Origin: Massilia mucilaginosa
GTDB taxonomy: Bacteria > Pseudomonadota > Gammaproteobacteria > Burkholderiales > Burkholderiaceae_D
Length of the DNA stretch: 43,147 bases
NCBI RefSeq assembly: GCF_011682145.1
Contig: NZ_WHJH01000059.1
Location: 1-43,147, forward strand
Direction: 5' to 3'
Shown here: positions 7,989 to 18,882 of the stretch, piece by piece
Numbering within the stretch: position 1 is the first letter of the stretch
How the letters are laid out: each line of letters begins with the position of its first letter
Notes under the pieces: model-generated
The model's input: the letters and a program-made list of their open reading frames with translations, nothing else
Told to the model about the DNA's origin: nothing
The model's database searches: none
Position numbers and translations under genes: made by a program

Positions 7989-8531
7989 CTATTTCGGACG
8001 TGGCGGCGGCAGCACAGGGTTGAATTCCATCGACCAGATCACCGAATTGATTTTCCAGCCCTCGTCGGTGCGCACCATGTGCCAGGCTTCCTGGCCCCAG
8101 TTCTGCTTGTAGCCGTCGCGCACGTAGCTGTAGTCGAACCAGATCTGGGCGACATCGCCGTTGGAATCGATGCGCACGTTGTCGACCGTTTCTTCGATCG
8201 CCTGCTCGCTCTCGACAATATGATCGATGAACTCGGTGGCGCTGCCGGTGCCCGACACCTTCCTGATACCGGGGAGGGACTTTGCCTTGCGCCGCTCGTT
8301 GGCCATCTTGACGCTGCTGTCGGTCGCCACGCCGATCCACGGAATCGTGGGCGAATACAGCAGGCCCATGAAGGCCGGTTTGTCCTTTTTGATGATGGCC
8401 ACGCGAAAGGTGTCGACCACTTTTTCGAGCGCCGCGATATCGGCTTTGGGCGTGGTGCCGGTGGCCGTGGCCGGGGCGGCGAATGCCGGCGCGGACGAGA
8501 AAACCAGTGAGGCGAAAATCCAGTGTTTCAT
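7989..8531 (-). CDS. secreted NTF2/SnoaL-like protein
   Basis: A 180-residue protein with a signal peptide (MKHWIFASLVFSSAPAFA, predicted cleavage after AFA) and a mature region resembling the cone-shaped SnoaL/NTF2-like fold. It has an early helix (ALEKVVDTFRVAIIKKDKPAF) and a late strand pair (AWHMVRTDEGWKINSVIWS). Such proteins are enzymes or ligand-binding scaffolds; no catalytic set is identifiable. The start at 8531 has AAAGGATG just upstream. The 3' end lies in copy B of the direct repeat. In copy A the same minus-strand frame would also terminate at the aligned codon (TGA at 7785-7787). Confidence 0.7.
   Translation of the reverse strand: MKHWIFASLVFSSAPAFAAPATATGTTPKADIAALEKVVDTFRVAIIKKDKPAFMGLLYSPTIPWIGVATDSSVKMANERRKAKSLPGIRKVSGTGSATEFIDHIVESEQAIEETVDNVRIDSNGDVAQIWFDYSYVRDGYKQNWGQEAWHMVRTDEGWKINSVIWSMEFNPVLPPPRPK
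7994..8057. repeat. direct repeat, copy B (64 bp)
   Basis: The second copy of the repeat at 7790-7849, longer by GCA and one A. On the minus strand it encodes the C-terminal residues of the NTF2-like protein, so it must be functional coding sequence. Copy A may be the derived or the ancestral one. Confidence 0.9.
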
Positions 8532-8625
8532 GACATCCTTTGCGTTCGAATCGCGATGGCGGATGCGCAATGTAGCATGAAGCTTGCCGGCAAGATTGAC
8601 TTTCTGATATGCATATCTGGGCCGC

Positions 8626-9813
8626 TCATCGCCTCCGCACGCGGCGCGAAAAATTCAGCGCCACGGCCAGCAGCCCGAGCGCGCCGCCGGCCAGCAGCGC
8701 CGCCGTCCCCGCGTGCGCCAGCAGCAGCCCGGCCAGGCCCACGCCCATGGCCTGGCCCATGAAAAAACACGATGCAAAGGCCGACACCGCCGCGCCGCGC
8801 CGTTCGGGCGCCATCTGGGTCGCATTTGTCTGCAAGGTGTTGTGCAGCATGTAAAAGCCCAGGCCGGCGCAAAAACTGGCGGGCATGGCCAGCCACCACA
8901 CGGGCGCCAGGCCGACGGCGGCCAGCGACACGGCCAGCAGCACGCCGCCCGAGCGCGCCAGGCCGCCTTCGCCGAGGCGGGCCAGCATCGCTTTCGAGCC
9001 CATGGCAAAGGCAAAGCCACCGAAACCGAACAGCATGATCACCGCCCCGGCCACGGCCAGCGAGATGCCGTGCCGCTGGTGCAGGTGGCTGGCGATGAAG
9101 GCAAACGGCCCGTACAGCAAGCCGCCTTCCAGGAAAGCCGTCAGCAGCACCAGCCTGGCCCAGGGCAGGGCGGCGATGTGGCGGAATTCGGCCAGCATGT
9201 GGCGCACGGCGCCGCCGGCGATCGGACGCACGCTGTTGGCATGCGGCGGCAGGCGCCGGTTGAGCGCCAGCAAACCCAGGCCAACCAGCAGGAAGATCGC
9301 CGCGACCAGCAGGAAAGGCAGGCGCCACTGATGGGCGTCGGCCGCGAAGCCGCCCACCAGCACGCCGGCCGAGACGCCCAGGATTTGTCCGATCAAGAAG
9401 CGCGCCAGCACCGGCTGGCGCTGTTCGTAGTCGATCACGTCGCCGATCCAGGCCATCGACAGCGGGATGATGGCGGCGGCGGTGGCGCCCGCCAGCAGGC
9501 GCACCGCCAGCAGCGCCGGCAGGCTGGTGGCGGCGGCGCACAGCAGGGCGGTGGCCGAACTGGCCAGCGCCGCCAGCGCGATCACCAGGTATTTACCGTA
9601 GCGGTCGCCCAGCGGGCCGAAGCCCAGCTGCGCGACGCCATAGGCGATCGAGAACACCGTGATCACCAGCGAAGCGTCGCCCAGCGGCACTCCGAACTCG
9701 CGCGACAGCAAGGGCAGCAGCGGGTCGGCGGCGCGCATCGAAATGCCGCTGCCGAAGGCGGCCAGCGACAGCAGCGGCACGGCGCTGGCGGGAATGGGGG
9801 AGGGCTGCGTCAT
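8626..9813 (-). CDS. MFS transporter (DHA1-like)
   Basis: A 395-residue protein with about 12 membrane helices. It has the major-facilitator motif A region GPLGDRYGKYLVI between helices 2 and 3, and a proline/glycine-rich helix 5 (GQILGVSAGVLVGGFAAD) resembling the antiporter motif C. Length and layout match drug:H+ antiporter-type exporters; the substrate is unknown. It is divergent from the GFA gene, with a 121-bp shared upstream region. The ATG at 9813 has no strong ribosome binding site. The frame ends in a basic tail (FSRRVRRR), as expected for a cytoplasmic C-terminus. Confidence 0.85.
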   Translation of the reverse strand: MTQPSPIPASAVPLLSLAAFGSGISMRAADPLLPLLSREFGVPLGDASLVITVFSIAYGVAQLGFGPLGDRYGKYLVIALAALASSATALLCAAATSLPALLAVRLLAGATAAAIIPLSMAWIGDVIDYEQRQPVLARFLIGQILGVSAGVLVGGFAADAHQWRLPFLLVAAIFLLVGLGLLALNRRLPPHANSVRPIAGGAVRHMLAEFRHIAALPWARLVLLTAFLEGGLLYGPFAFIASHLHQRHGISLAVAGAVIMLFGFGGFAFAMGSKAMLARLGEGGLARSGGVLLAVSLAAVGLAPVWWLAMPASFCAGLGFYMLHNTLQTNATQMAPERRGAAVSAFASCFFMGQAMGVGLAGLLLAHAGTAALLAGGALGLLAVALNFSRRVRRR

Positions 9814-9934
9814 CGGCTCGGCGTGCTACGGCTGTTTCAAACGTGCAATTATCCACCCAATCGGGCGCGCTTGCATCGGACCGCGGGCTGGCGCTAGACT
9901 GCTGCGTACGAGGACTGTGGCGGTGGAGGAGACG

Positions 9935-10339
9935 ATGAACTTGCAGGGTGGATGTTGCTGCGGCGCGGTGCGCTACGAAACGTCGGGGCCGGTGTTCCAT
10001 GAAACCATTTGCCACTGCCCGACCTGCCGGCGCGCCAGCGGGGCGCCGCGCGTGGCCTGGTTCAGCGTGGCGCGCGCCGCTTACCGCATCACGGCCGGCA
10101 CCCCGGCCCAATTCGCGTCCAGTCCGGGCGTGACGCGCGGCTTTTGCCGCGCCTGCGGCACCCAGCTGACTTACGCGCGCAGCGACAGTCCGGACGAGAT
10201 CGACATCACCACGTGCAGCCTGGACGATCCGGAAACGGTGGTCCCGCGCGACCACACCTTCAGCATGTATCGCTTGCGCTGGGACCGTGGCGACGACGGC
10301 AGGCCGCACTATGCGCGCCTGCGCGATCAGAACGAATAG
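9935..10339 (+). CDS. GFA family protein (glutathione-dependent formaldehyde-activating-like)
   Basis: A 134-residue small zinc protein of the GFA/CENP-V fold. Zinc-site cysteines are clear: Cys7/8/9 in GGCCCGAVRY, the triad in CHCPTCRR (Cys26, 28, 31) and CRAC (Cys71, 74). The founding member, S-(hydroxymethyl)glutathione synthase, was proposed to speed formaldehyde-glutathione adduct formation. Most paralogs have no proven substrate. GGAGGA lies six bases before the ATG, which fixes the start. Its 3' end overlaps the convergent DUF481 gene by 13 nt. Confidence 0.82.
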   Translation: MNLQGGCCCGAVRYETSGPVFHETICHCPTCRRASGAPRVAWFSVARAAYRITAGTPAQFASSPGVTRGFCRACGTQLTYARSDSPDEIDITTCSLDDPETVVPRDHTFSMYRLRWDRGDDGRPHYARLRDQNE

Positions 10340-11064
10340 ACCAGCGTCAGCGAGGTCTGGGTATCGGTGTTTTTCTTGTCGGATGGCACGTTGGTATCGT
10401 TACGGGCGCTGAAGGCCGCCTTCATCTGCATGGTGCCGTTGATCTTGGTGCTCAGGGACGACTCGGCGATCGAGTGGACGTTCGAGGTACCGCGCTCGAC
10501 GCTGACCACTTGCGAAAACTGGGCGCTCGGGCTGACCTGCCAGCGCATGGCGGCCGCGCCGCGCACGGTAAATCCGCTTTCCGGCTCGCCCGTGGCGCGT
10601 TCGCCGCTGAAATAGCCCGGGCCGATTTCGACATCGACACTGGCCGCCGGCGACTGGTACCAGCGCGTGCTGCGCCCGACCGCCATGGTGGTGTAGGTGG
10701 TGTAGGCCCCGAATTTGTCGCCCACGTGGGCCGCCAGCACGAACAGTTTTTCGTGGTCCTTGACCAGTTTGTAGGCCGCCTTGGCCGACAGCGAATAGCG
10801 TTCGGCCGAGCGGGCCGAGCTGCGCTTGCCCTCGCTGTCGTTGACTTCGTCTTCCTTGAAGTGGCCGGCCACGATGTACTGGTTGCTCCAGTCGTCGAGT
10901 TCCTGGCGCGCATCGATCTTGCCGGAGACGGAGGTGCCGGCGGTGTTGCCGGAGGTACTGATGGCGCCCAGTTCGGCGGAGGTGTGCCAGCTGTCGTCGA
11001 TGCGGTCGCTGGCAAGGGCGGGGGCGCAGGCCACGGCCAGTGCGATGAGCGGTAAGAGTTTCAT
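10327..11064 (-). CDS. DUF481 family outer-membrane protein (YdiY-like)
   Basis: A 245-residue protein with an N-terminal signal peptide (MKLLPLIALAVACAPALA). A repeated pattern of amphipathic strands ends in LTLVYSF; the terminal phenylalanine is the usual outer-membrane assembly signal. Motifs such as GNTAGTSVSGKIDARQELDD fit DUF481, predicted beta-barrels of unknown function with a 'salt-induced outer membrane' relative. The start at 11064 is the first Met before the signal peptide. The long upstream open extension on this strand is not used. Confidence 0.8.
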   Translation of the reverse strand: MKLLPLIALAVACAPALASDRIDDSWHTSAELGAISTSGNTAGTSVSGKIDARQELDDWSNQYIVAGHFKEDEVNDSEGKRSSARSAERYSLSAKAAYKLVKDHEKLFVLAAHVGDKFGAYTTYTTMAVGRSTRWYQSPAASVDVEIGPGYFSGERATGEPESGFTVRGAAAMRWQVSPSAQFSQVVSVERGTSNVHSIAESSLSTKINGTMQMKAAFSARNDTNVPSDKKNTDTQTSLTLVYSF

Positions 11065-11168
11065 GAGCTTGATGCGGGTGAAAGATTGCCCACATTGTAA
11101 CCGAGCCCGCTTTTGTCCGCCCGCCCGGCTACCGGTCCGGGCCGGGCCGAGCGGCAAAACCCCTTGGG

Positions 11169-11642
11169 TTATTGCAAGCTGGCCAGGCGCTGCGAACGGG
11201 CGGCCTGCGCCGCGCTGTCTTGCAGCATCAGGCTGTGGCGGGCCGCCTTGAGCGTGGCCACGTCGCGCGCCAGCGTGCCGCTCGCATGCTTGCGCACACC
11301 CGGCAAGTCGCGCTTGGTCCACACCGCCGCGCTGCTGTAGCGCTCGATCTTGGGCGCGCTCACGACGACCGCTGGCTCCGGCTCCGAAGCGTCGCCGCCG
11401 CTGAGCGCCAGCGCGTAGTCTTCCTCCGCCCCGGAGCCCGGTGCGTCGTCGGCCGTGGCCGGCTGCGCGCCGCCGGCCACCACCGCCACCACCATCTGCG
11501 CCGAGGCCGGGCAGCGGGCGTCGGTCAGGGTTACTTTGCCCTCGGCGTCGATGCATTTGACGATCTCGGCGTCGGCGAAGACGCTTGAGGACAACATCAG
11601 GCCGGCGAAGAAGATGCTGCGGGAAAGGGCTCGGTGAATCAT
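11169..11642 (-). CDS. secreted DUF4124-like protein
   Basis: A 157-residue protein with a signal peptide (cleavage likely after SSVFA) and then VKCIDAEGKVTLTDARCP. This is the short Cys-bounded motif of DUF4124-type periplasmic proteins. The rest is alanine-rich and low in complexity. AGGAG seven bases before the ATG at 11642 selects this start over the ATG at 11648. A short hairpin just past the stop (AACCC-AAG-GGGTT followed by TT, plus-strand 11156-11170) could act as a weak terminator. Function unknown. Confidence 0.6.
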   Translation of the reverse strand: MIHRALSRSIFFAGLMLSSSVFADAEIVKCIDAEGKVTLTDARCPASAQMVVAVVAGGAQPATADDAPGSGAEEDYALALSGGDASEPEPAVVVSAPKIERYSSAAVWTKRDLPGVRKHASGTLARDVATLKAARHSLMLQDSAAQAARSQRLASLQ

Positions 11643-11868
11643 GGTCATGCTCCTGTTTGCGAATGAATCCATTGTGCGCAGTTCGTCGTCCCTTATCTGT
11701 TCGTTACCACACGCTGTTGTTTTTGCATTGAACTTTCACCGATGAAATTATTATTCTGTCGCAAAAAGTCGCGCACGGTTGGGCGTGGCGACAAGGAGCC
11801 TGATAAGGAAAGTACAATGTTTACACAAGCGGACTCAGCTACCGCATTCATTACAGGCGGCAATTCGC

Positions 11869-14118
<2,250 letters not shown>

Positions 14119-14175
14119 CAACGGCGCTGCCAATTTGTTACCATGTGCCCTCATTAGCCACCGATTCGTCTCCCC

Positions 14176-15369
14176 ATGCCCAAAAACAAGCGCCCCGTCC
14201 CCCGCAAATCCGCCGTTCCGCCGCAGGAGGATGACGATGTGCTGGCCCAGCAACTGGCCAACGCCGCGCTGGCCCTTGCCAATGAAGAAGGCGATGCCGC
14301 CGCCATTGCCCTGCGCGACCTCGAGTTCGGCCGCCTGATACGCAATTCCTTGCGCAAGAAGAACGACGACGTCCTGTACGGCGCCATCGAGCGCGCGCGC
14401 TACACCGACCCGGTGGCCTACCAGTTGCTGCGCGAGCGGGTCGAAGAAGCGGCCGGCACCGTCGCCTTGCGGCGCGAAAACGGCCCGGAGATGGAAATCA
14501 ACGCCTTCGCCCTGCCGGTCTTCGTGCACAGCACGGGCGGGCTGAAGGAAGCGGAAGGCTTCAGCGACGGCGACGCCTTCGAGCAACTGGTCGAGAGCAT
14601 CAAGCAGGGCGGCCTCGAAAGTCCGCAGGCCACGGTGGTGATGATCAGCCACGCCTACGACCTGGACGAAGTCGACGCCATCACCTACAGCCACCTGAAC
14701 GACATGGTGCGCGACGCGGCCGGCTCGATGACCGAGAAAAAACTGGTGGCGCGCCCGGCGCTCGAACGCAGCATGACCGGCTGGGCCGAGACCCATTTCG
14801 GTGCGGCCGACACGGCGGTCGAACTGCGCTTCCTGCTCGGCTTTGCGATGAAGCGCGCCGACGACCCGTTTTACGCCGCGCCGCAGGGCGAGGCGGCCGA
14901 CGCCTGGTTCGAGGCGCGCATGGAACGCTACCGCGCCTGGACCGTGGCGGCGGGGCCGCTGGTCAAGCGCTGCCTGGCGCTTGACCCGGCCTCGGTCGCG
15001 CTGCACTTCCTGTACCAGGACCTGTTCTACGGCGCCAAGGAACAGGGCGTGGCCGAACTGGCGATGCTGCAAATGATCAGCGACGTCAATGCCGCGCTGG
15101 AAGAGAGCGGGGTGCCCGCCGCCGGGGTGCGCGCCGTGGTCGGTCCGGCCGCCGTGGAAGACGAAATGGTGATGCGGGTCAACCTGAGCGATGCGGTCGG
15201 CGTGTTGCTGGCGTCGCTGGAAAAGCCGCTCGACGTGGCCGCCGACCTGCGGGGCGAGGTGGACGATGTGTGCGATGCGCTGGCCTCGCTCGGGATCACC
15301 TCGGCCTGGGTCGCGCTGCGCTTCGGGGAAGACGGCCAGCCGATGGAAGCGACAGTCTGGGAAGCGTAA
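14176..15369 (+). CDS. DUF2863-like protein
   Basis: A 397-residue soluble protein beginning with a basic tail (MPKNKRPVPRKS) and then an acidic helix (EDDDVLAQQLANAALALA). It resembles the DUF2863 proteins of Burkholderiales by length, composition and the mid-region ALPVFVHS and SPQATVVMISHAYDLDEVD; I assign this from memory of the family. No enzyme motif is visible. It follows the hybrid kinase by 57 bp on the same strand and could be cotranscribed, but nothing else links them. Confidence 0.55.
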   Translation: MPKNKRPVPRKSAVPPQEDDDVLAQQLANAALALANEEGDAAAIALRDLEFGRLIRNSLRKKNDDVLYGAIERARYTDPVAYQLLRERVEEAAGTVALRRENGPEMEINAFALPVFVHSTGGLKEAEGFSDGDAFEQLVESIKQGGLESPQATVVMISHAYDLDEVDAITYSHLNDMVRDAAGSMTEKKLVARPALERSMTGWAETHFGAADTAVELRFLLGFAMKRADDPFYAAPQGEAADAWFEARMERYRAWTVAAGPLVKRCLALDPASVALHFLYQDLFYGAKEQGVAELAMLQMISDVNAALEESGVPAAGVRAVVGPAAVEDEMVMRVNLSDAVGVLLASLEKPLDVAADLRGEVDDVCDALASLGITSAWVALRFGEDGQPMEATVWEA

Positions 15370-15371
15370 GC

Positions 15372-15728
15372 TTATTGCATCCTTGCATTGGCCAGGAAAG
15401 CCCAGGCGACCAGCATGACCACCATGCCGGTCGTGGTGAGGCAGGCGCAGGTGAAAAACCAGGCCGGCCACAGGCTGGCCTGCATCGACCGTTCGAACAG
15501 GCAACCCATGCCGAACCCAAACAGGGTCAGCACCGACCAGCGCCGCAGGTAGGTCGGGAAAAAGCGGCACATGGCGCGGTTGTGCTGGAGCGCCGCGTGC
15601 CGCTCGTAGACATTGCGCGCCGCGCCCAGGTCGGCGAACAGCCAGTCGAAGAACAGGAAGCGATACCAGAGCGTCAGGAAGGGGAGCTCGCCGTCGGCGC
15701 CATGCTCGGAGGTGGGCGTAGTTGCCAT
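15372..15728 (-). CDS. small membrane protein, unknown family
   Basis: A 118-residue protein with a hydrophilic N-terminus, the aromatic segment FLTLWYRFLFFDWLFADLG, and two strong membrane helices near residues 66-83 and 92-115. I do not recognise a family. The stop lies two bases past that of the convergent DUF2863-like gene. It is encoded in the same direction as the downstream-reading GGDEF-EAL gene (stop 15814), 85 bp away, and may be its cotranscribed partner. Confidence 0.55.
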   Translation of the reverse strand: MATTPTSEHGADGELPFLTLWYRFLFFDWLFADLGAARNVYERHAALQHNRAMCRFFPTYLRRWSVLTLFGFGMGCLFERSMQASLWPAWFFTCACLTTTGMVVMLVAWAFLANARMQ

Positions 15729-15813
15729 GGTGGGGCCTTTGCTGGACGGTCGACGCGGCGGATCGGGGTTTCCCGACTATATACCGATCCGCGCCGGCCC
15801 GGTGCGCGCCAGC

Positions 15814-18711
15814 TCAGGGCGTCAGCGGGCGCGGCTTGCCGACCCAGTAACCTTGCGCGAAATCGACTCCGATCGCTTTCAGGCTCGCCAGGATGGCCGA
15901 GTCGGTCACGTATTCGGCAATCGTCTTGCGCCCCATCATGTGGCTGATGTCGTTGGTAAAGCGCACCATTTCAAAATCGACCTGGCTGGACGACATCATC
16001 TGGATGAACGAGCCGTCGATCTTGATGTAGTTGACCGGCAATTGCTTCAAATACGAAAAGGACGTCATCCCGGTGCCGAAATCGTCCAGCGAAAAGCGGC
16101 AGCCGCGCGCCGACAGCGCTTCGATGAAGGAAATCGTCTTTTGCATATCTGCAATCGCACCGTTTTCCGTGATCTCGAAACACAGCTTGCCGGCCGGTAC
16201 CTCGGATGCATCGATCAGCTCGGCCGCGAATTTGTGGAAACTGGGGTCGCCCAGCGACCGGCGCGACAGGTTGATGCTGCACATTTCCAGCGCCTCCGTA
16301 TGGTCCGGGTTGCTGGACAGCCACTCCAGGGTGCGGGTCAGCACCCAGCGGTCGATCTTGACGATCACATCGTAGCGCTCGGCGGCCGGCAGGAAGATGC
16401 CCGGCCCGATCGGCCCGTTGCGGCCGTTGCGCATGCGCAGCAGGATTTCGTAGTGGAGTGGGCCGTCGCCGTCGTCGAGCGGCAGGATCGGCTGGTAGTA
16501 CAGCTGCAACTGCTCATTCTGGAAGGCGTGCGTCAGGCGCGTGACCCAGTGCATGTCGCTGCGCCGCTGGGCAAAGTCGAGGTCGCCCTTGTAGTGCACG
16601 TAAATGCGGTTGCGCCCGCGGTCCTTGGCGATATAGCAGGCGTGGTCGGCGCGCCGCATGGCTTCCTCGACGCTGATGGTGCCGCCGTCGATCGGCGTGA
16701 GCCCGATCGACACGCCGAGCTGGAACACGCGCCCCTTGCACACGTAGCGAAAGGTGCGCGTGGCGTCGAGGATTTTTTGCGCCACCGCCATCGCTTCGTC
16801 GACGCCGCAGTGCTCGATGATGAGCGCGAACTCGTCGCCGCCGATGCGCGCCAGGGTATCGCGCTCGCGCACGTGCTCGCTGTAGGTGCCGGCCAGGCGC
16901 TTGAGCAGGTCGTCGCCGGCCTGGTGCCCGCAGGTATCGTTGACTACCTTGAACTGGTCCAGGTCCATGTACAGCAAGGCCGCGCAGGCCCCGCCCGGAT
17001 GCTGGGCCCGCTCGATGGCGCGCTGCAGGCGCAGTTCGAACTCGCGCCGGTTGACCAGGCCGGTGAGGGCGTCGTGGCTGGCTTCGAAGCCGAGGCGGCG
17101 CAGCAGGCGTTTCGATTCGGTCACGTCGTGCATGATCAGTACCGCGCCGATCAGCTCGCCGTTATCGAGGATCACCGGGGCCACCGCGTTCTCGACCGCG
17201 AAACGGGTGCCGTCCTGGGACACCAGGGTGGCGTGCGGCAAGCCGTCGGTGGTCTGGTGCTGGCCCAGGCAGCGCTCGATGGCGCCGAACGTGGCCTCGG
17301 CCGCGGCCGGCTCCTCGATATGCAGCAGCTCGCGAAAGCGCAGCCCGCGCGCGGCGTCCCCGGGCACGCCGAGCATGCGCTCGGCGGCCGGATTGACGGT
17401 CATGATGGCGCCGCCGCGGTCGGCCGTGATCACGCCGTCGGTGAGCGCCGCCAGGGTGACCAGGGCGCGTTCCTTTTCGGCGGCGGCGGCCATTTCGGTG
17501 TGTTTCAGCTGGCTGACATCGTGCAGCACGGCAATGGCGACCCGCGCCACGCCATCGCTGTCGACGATCGCGGCGGTGGTGACATCGATATGCAGGCGTT
17601 CGCCGTCGGCGCGTTCGTAGATCAGTCCTTCGGTGCGCGGCCCGTCATGGCCGCGCACGGTACGCGCGAGCGGCAAGTCTTCCGATGCGATGCGCACGCC
17701 CTGGGCGTTGACGAACACATAGTCGCGGTAGTCGTGATAGCTGTCGACCCCGGAAAAATCGCGTCCCATCATGCTGGCGGCGGCCCGGTTCTGGTAGGTC
17801 AGGCGGCCGGACGGCACGTCGGCCAGCACCACGCCCGAGGGCATCTGCTCGAGAATGTCGGAAAAGCGCGAGCGTTCCTGGCGCAACTGCGACAGCAGGC
17901 GCTCCTTTTCTTCCTCGGCCGACTTGAGGCTGTCGATGCCGACGCAGGCGCCGAGGAACTGCATCGGCCCGTCCTCGATGCTGCGATGCCAGTTGGCACG
18001 CAGGAAAAACCACTGGCTGCGGCCGTCGTTGCGCAGCAGGCGCAGTTCGGTTTCGATGGGCGCCGTCAGTGGATCGCGGCAAGTCGCTTCGAGCAAGCCG
18101 CGAAAGCGCGCGCGATCGTCGCCGTGCACGATATCGAGCCAGGCGTCGAAGCCGAGCTGGCGCGGCTCGCCATCGTAGCCGAGCAGCACGCGCAGGTGGG
18201 GCGAGAGCTCGACCTGGCCGCTGTCGACATGCCACTTCCAGGTGCCGGCCTGGGCCGCGCGCAGGATCAGGTCGATTTCCTGTTTTTCTTTTTCGCACGC
18301 TTCGAGCAGCTTGTGATGGGTCAGGTCCATGGTGATCTTGGAAAACCCCAGCAGTTGCCGGTCGTCGCCGCGCAGGGCGGTGAGGGCGATGTGCGCCCAG
18401 AACAGGCTGCCGTCCTTGCGCTGGCGCCAGGTTTCCTCGCTGTAGAAGCCGTTCTCGGCGGCCTTGGCGAGGTTGTGCTGCGGCCAGTCGCGTTCGCGGT
18501 CCCGGTCTGTATACAAGAGCGACAGATGGCTGCCGATCGCCTCGTCGGCGGTATAGCCCTTCATGTCCTGCGCTCCCCGGTTCCACACGGTGATAAACCC
18601 GTTCGTATCCATCAGGAAGACGGCCACCTCGCGGATGCCAACCACCATCAACCGGTACAGCTCGGCGGCTTCATGCTGCGCTAATGCGGACGCCAGGAAT
18701 CGTTCGGACAT
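15814..18711 (-). CDS. PAS4-GGDEF-EAL c-di-GMP protein
   Basis: A 965-residue cytoplasmic protein. Four PAS domains (~15-135, ~145-265, ~290-400, ~415-535) are followed by GGDEF (~545-700) with the intact motif GGDEF at 624-628 and an RxxD inhibition site (RERD) five residues before it. The EAL domain (~715-955) has EIL at 755-757 in place of EAL, but keeps the metal-binding asparagine (SINLSRR), FEITEN, DDFGTG and IKIDG. The usual AEGVE reads AEYVTD. It is therefore probably bifunctional or a phosphodiesterase controlled by GTP at the GGDEF domain; which activity dominates cannot be read. GGGGG before the ATG acts as the ribosome binding site. Confidence 0.88.
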   Translation of the reverse strand: MSERFLASALAQHEAAELYRLMVVGIREVAVFLMDTNGFITVWNRGAQDMKGYTADEAIGSHLSLLYTDRDRERDWPQHNLAKAAENGFYSEETWRQRKDGSLFWAHIALTALRGDDRQLLGFSKITMDLTHHKLLEACEKEKQEIDLILRAAQAGTWKWHVDSGQVELSPHLRVLLGYDGEPRQLGFDAWLDIVHGDDRARFRGLLEATCRDPLTAPIETELRLLRNDGRSQWFFLRANWHRSIEDGPMQFLGACVGIDSLKSAEEEKERLLSQLRQERSRFSDILEQMPSGVVLADVPSGRLTYQNRAAASMMGRDFSGVDSYHDYRDYVFVNAQGVRIASEDLPLARTVRGHDGPRTEGLIYERADGERLHIDVTTAAIVDSDGVARVAIAVLHDVSQLKHTEMAAAAEKERALVTLAALTDGVITADRGGAIMTVNPAAERMLGVPGDAARGLRFRELLHIEEPAAAEATFGAIERCLGQHQTTDGLPHATLVSQDGTRFAVENAVAPVILDNGELIGAVLIMHDVTESKRLLRRLGFEASHDALTGLVNRREFELRLQRAIERAQHPGGACAALLYMDLDQFKVVNDTCGHQAGDDLLKRLAGTYSEHVRERDTLARIGGDEFALIIEHCGVDEAMAVAQKILDATRTFRYVCKGRVFQLGVSIGLTPIDGGTISVEEAMRRADHACYIAKDRGRNRIYVHYKGDLDFAQRRSDMHWVTRLTHAFQNEQLQLYYQPILPLDDGDGPLHYEILLRMRNGRNGPIGPGIFLPAAERYDVIVKIDRWVLTRTLEWLSSNPDHTEALEMCSINLSRRSLGDPSFHKFAAELIDASEVPAGKLCFEITENGAIADMQKTISFIEALSARGCRFSLDDFGTGMTSFSYLKQLPVNYIKIDGSFIQMMSSSQVDFEMVRFTNDISHMMGRKTIAEYVTDSAILASLKAIGVDFAQGYWVGKPRPLTP

Positions 18712-18779
18712 GCCTATCCCCCACCTTGCGAAGCTGCAAACAGCGTTGGAGAGAGGTCGATTGTGGTAAGTTCCCGGAC

Positions 18780-18808
18780 TTCATAAATATTTTTTTGTTG
18801 TTGCACAA
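18780..18808 (-). promoter_or_regulatory. promoter of the GGDEF-EAL gene
   Basis: On the minus strand TTGTGC (18808-18803), a 17-bp AT-rich spacer and TATGAA (18785-18780) form a reasonable sigma70 promoter about 70 bp before the ATG. Its -35 abuts the -35 of the divergent promoter with no base between. Confidence 0.55.
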
Positions 18809-18837
18809 TTGACTTTTATTCATCCTCGGCCTACATT
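18809..18837 (+). promoter_or_regulatory. promoter of the REC-PAS hybrid kinase gene
   Basis: TTGACT (18809-18814), a 17-bp spacer and TACATT (18832-18837) closely match the sigma70 consensus. Transcription should start near 18844, which excludes a TTG start there and supports the ATG at 18883 with a ~39-nt leader. Confidence 0.65.
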
Positions 18838-18882
18838 GCGCTCTTGACCTGGGCGATCGCCACGAGGCACATCGGACACCCC

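Noticed and set aside
15613-18684. ~1000-codon plus-strand open frame opposite the PAS-GGDEF-EAL gene
   Set aside because: Antisense shadow without domain content.
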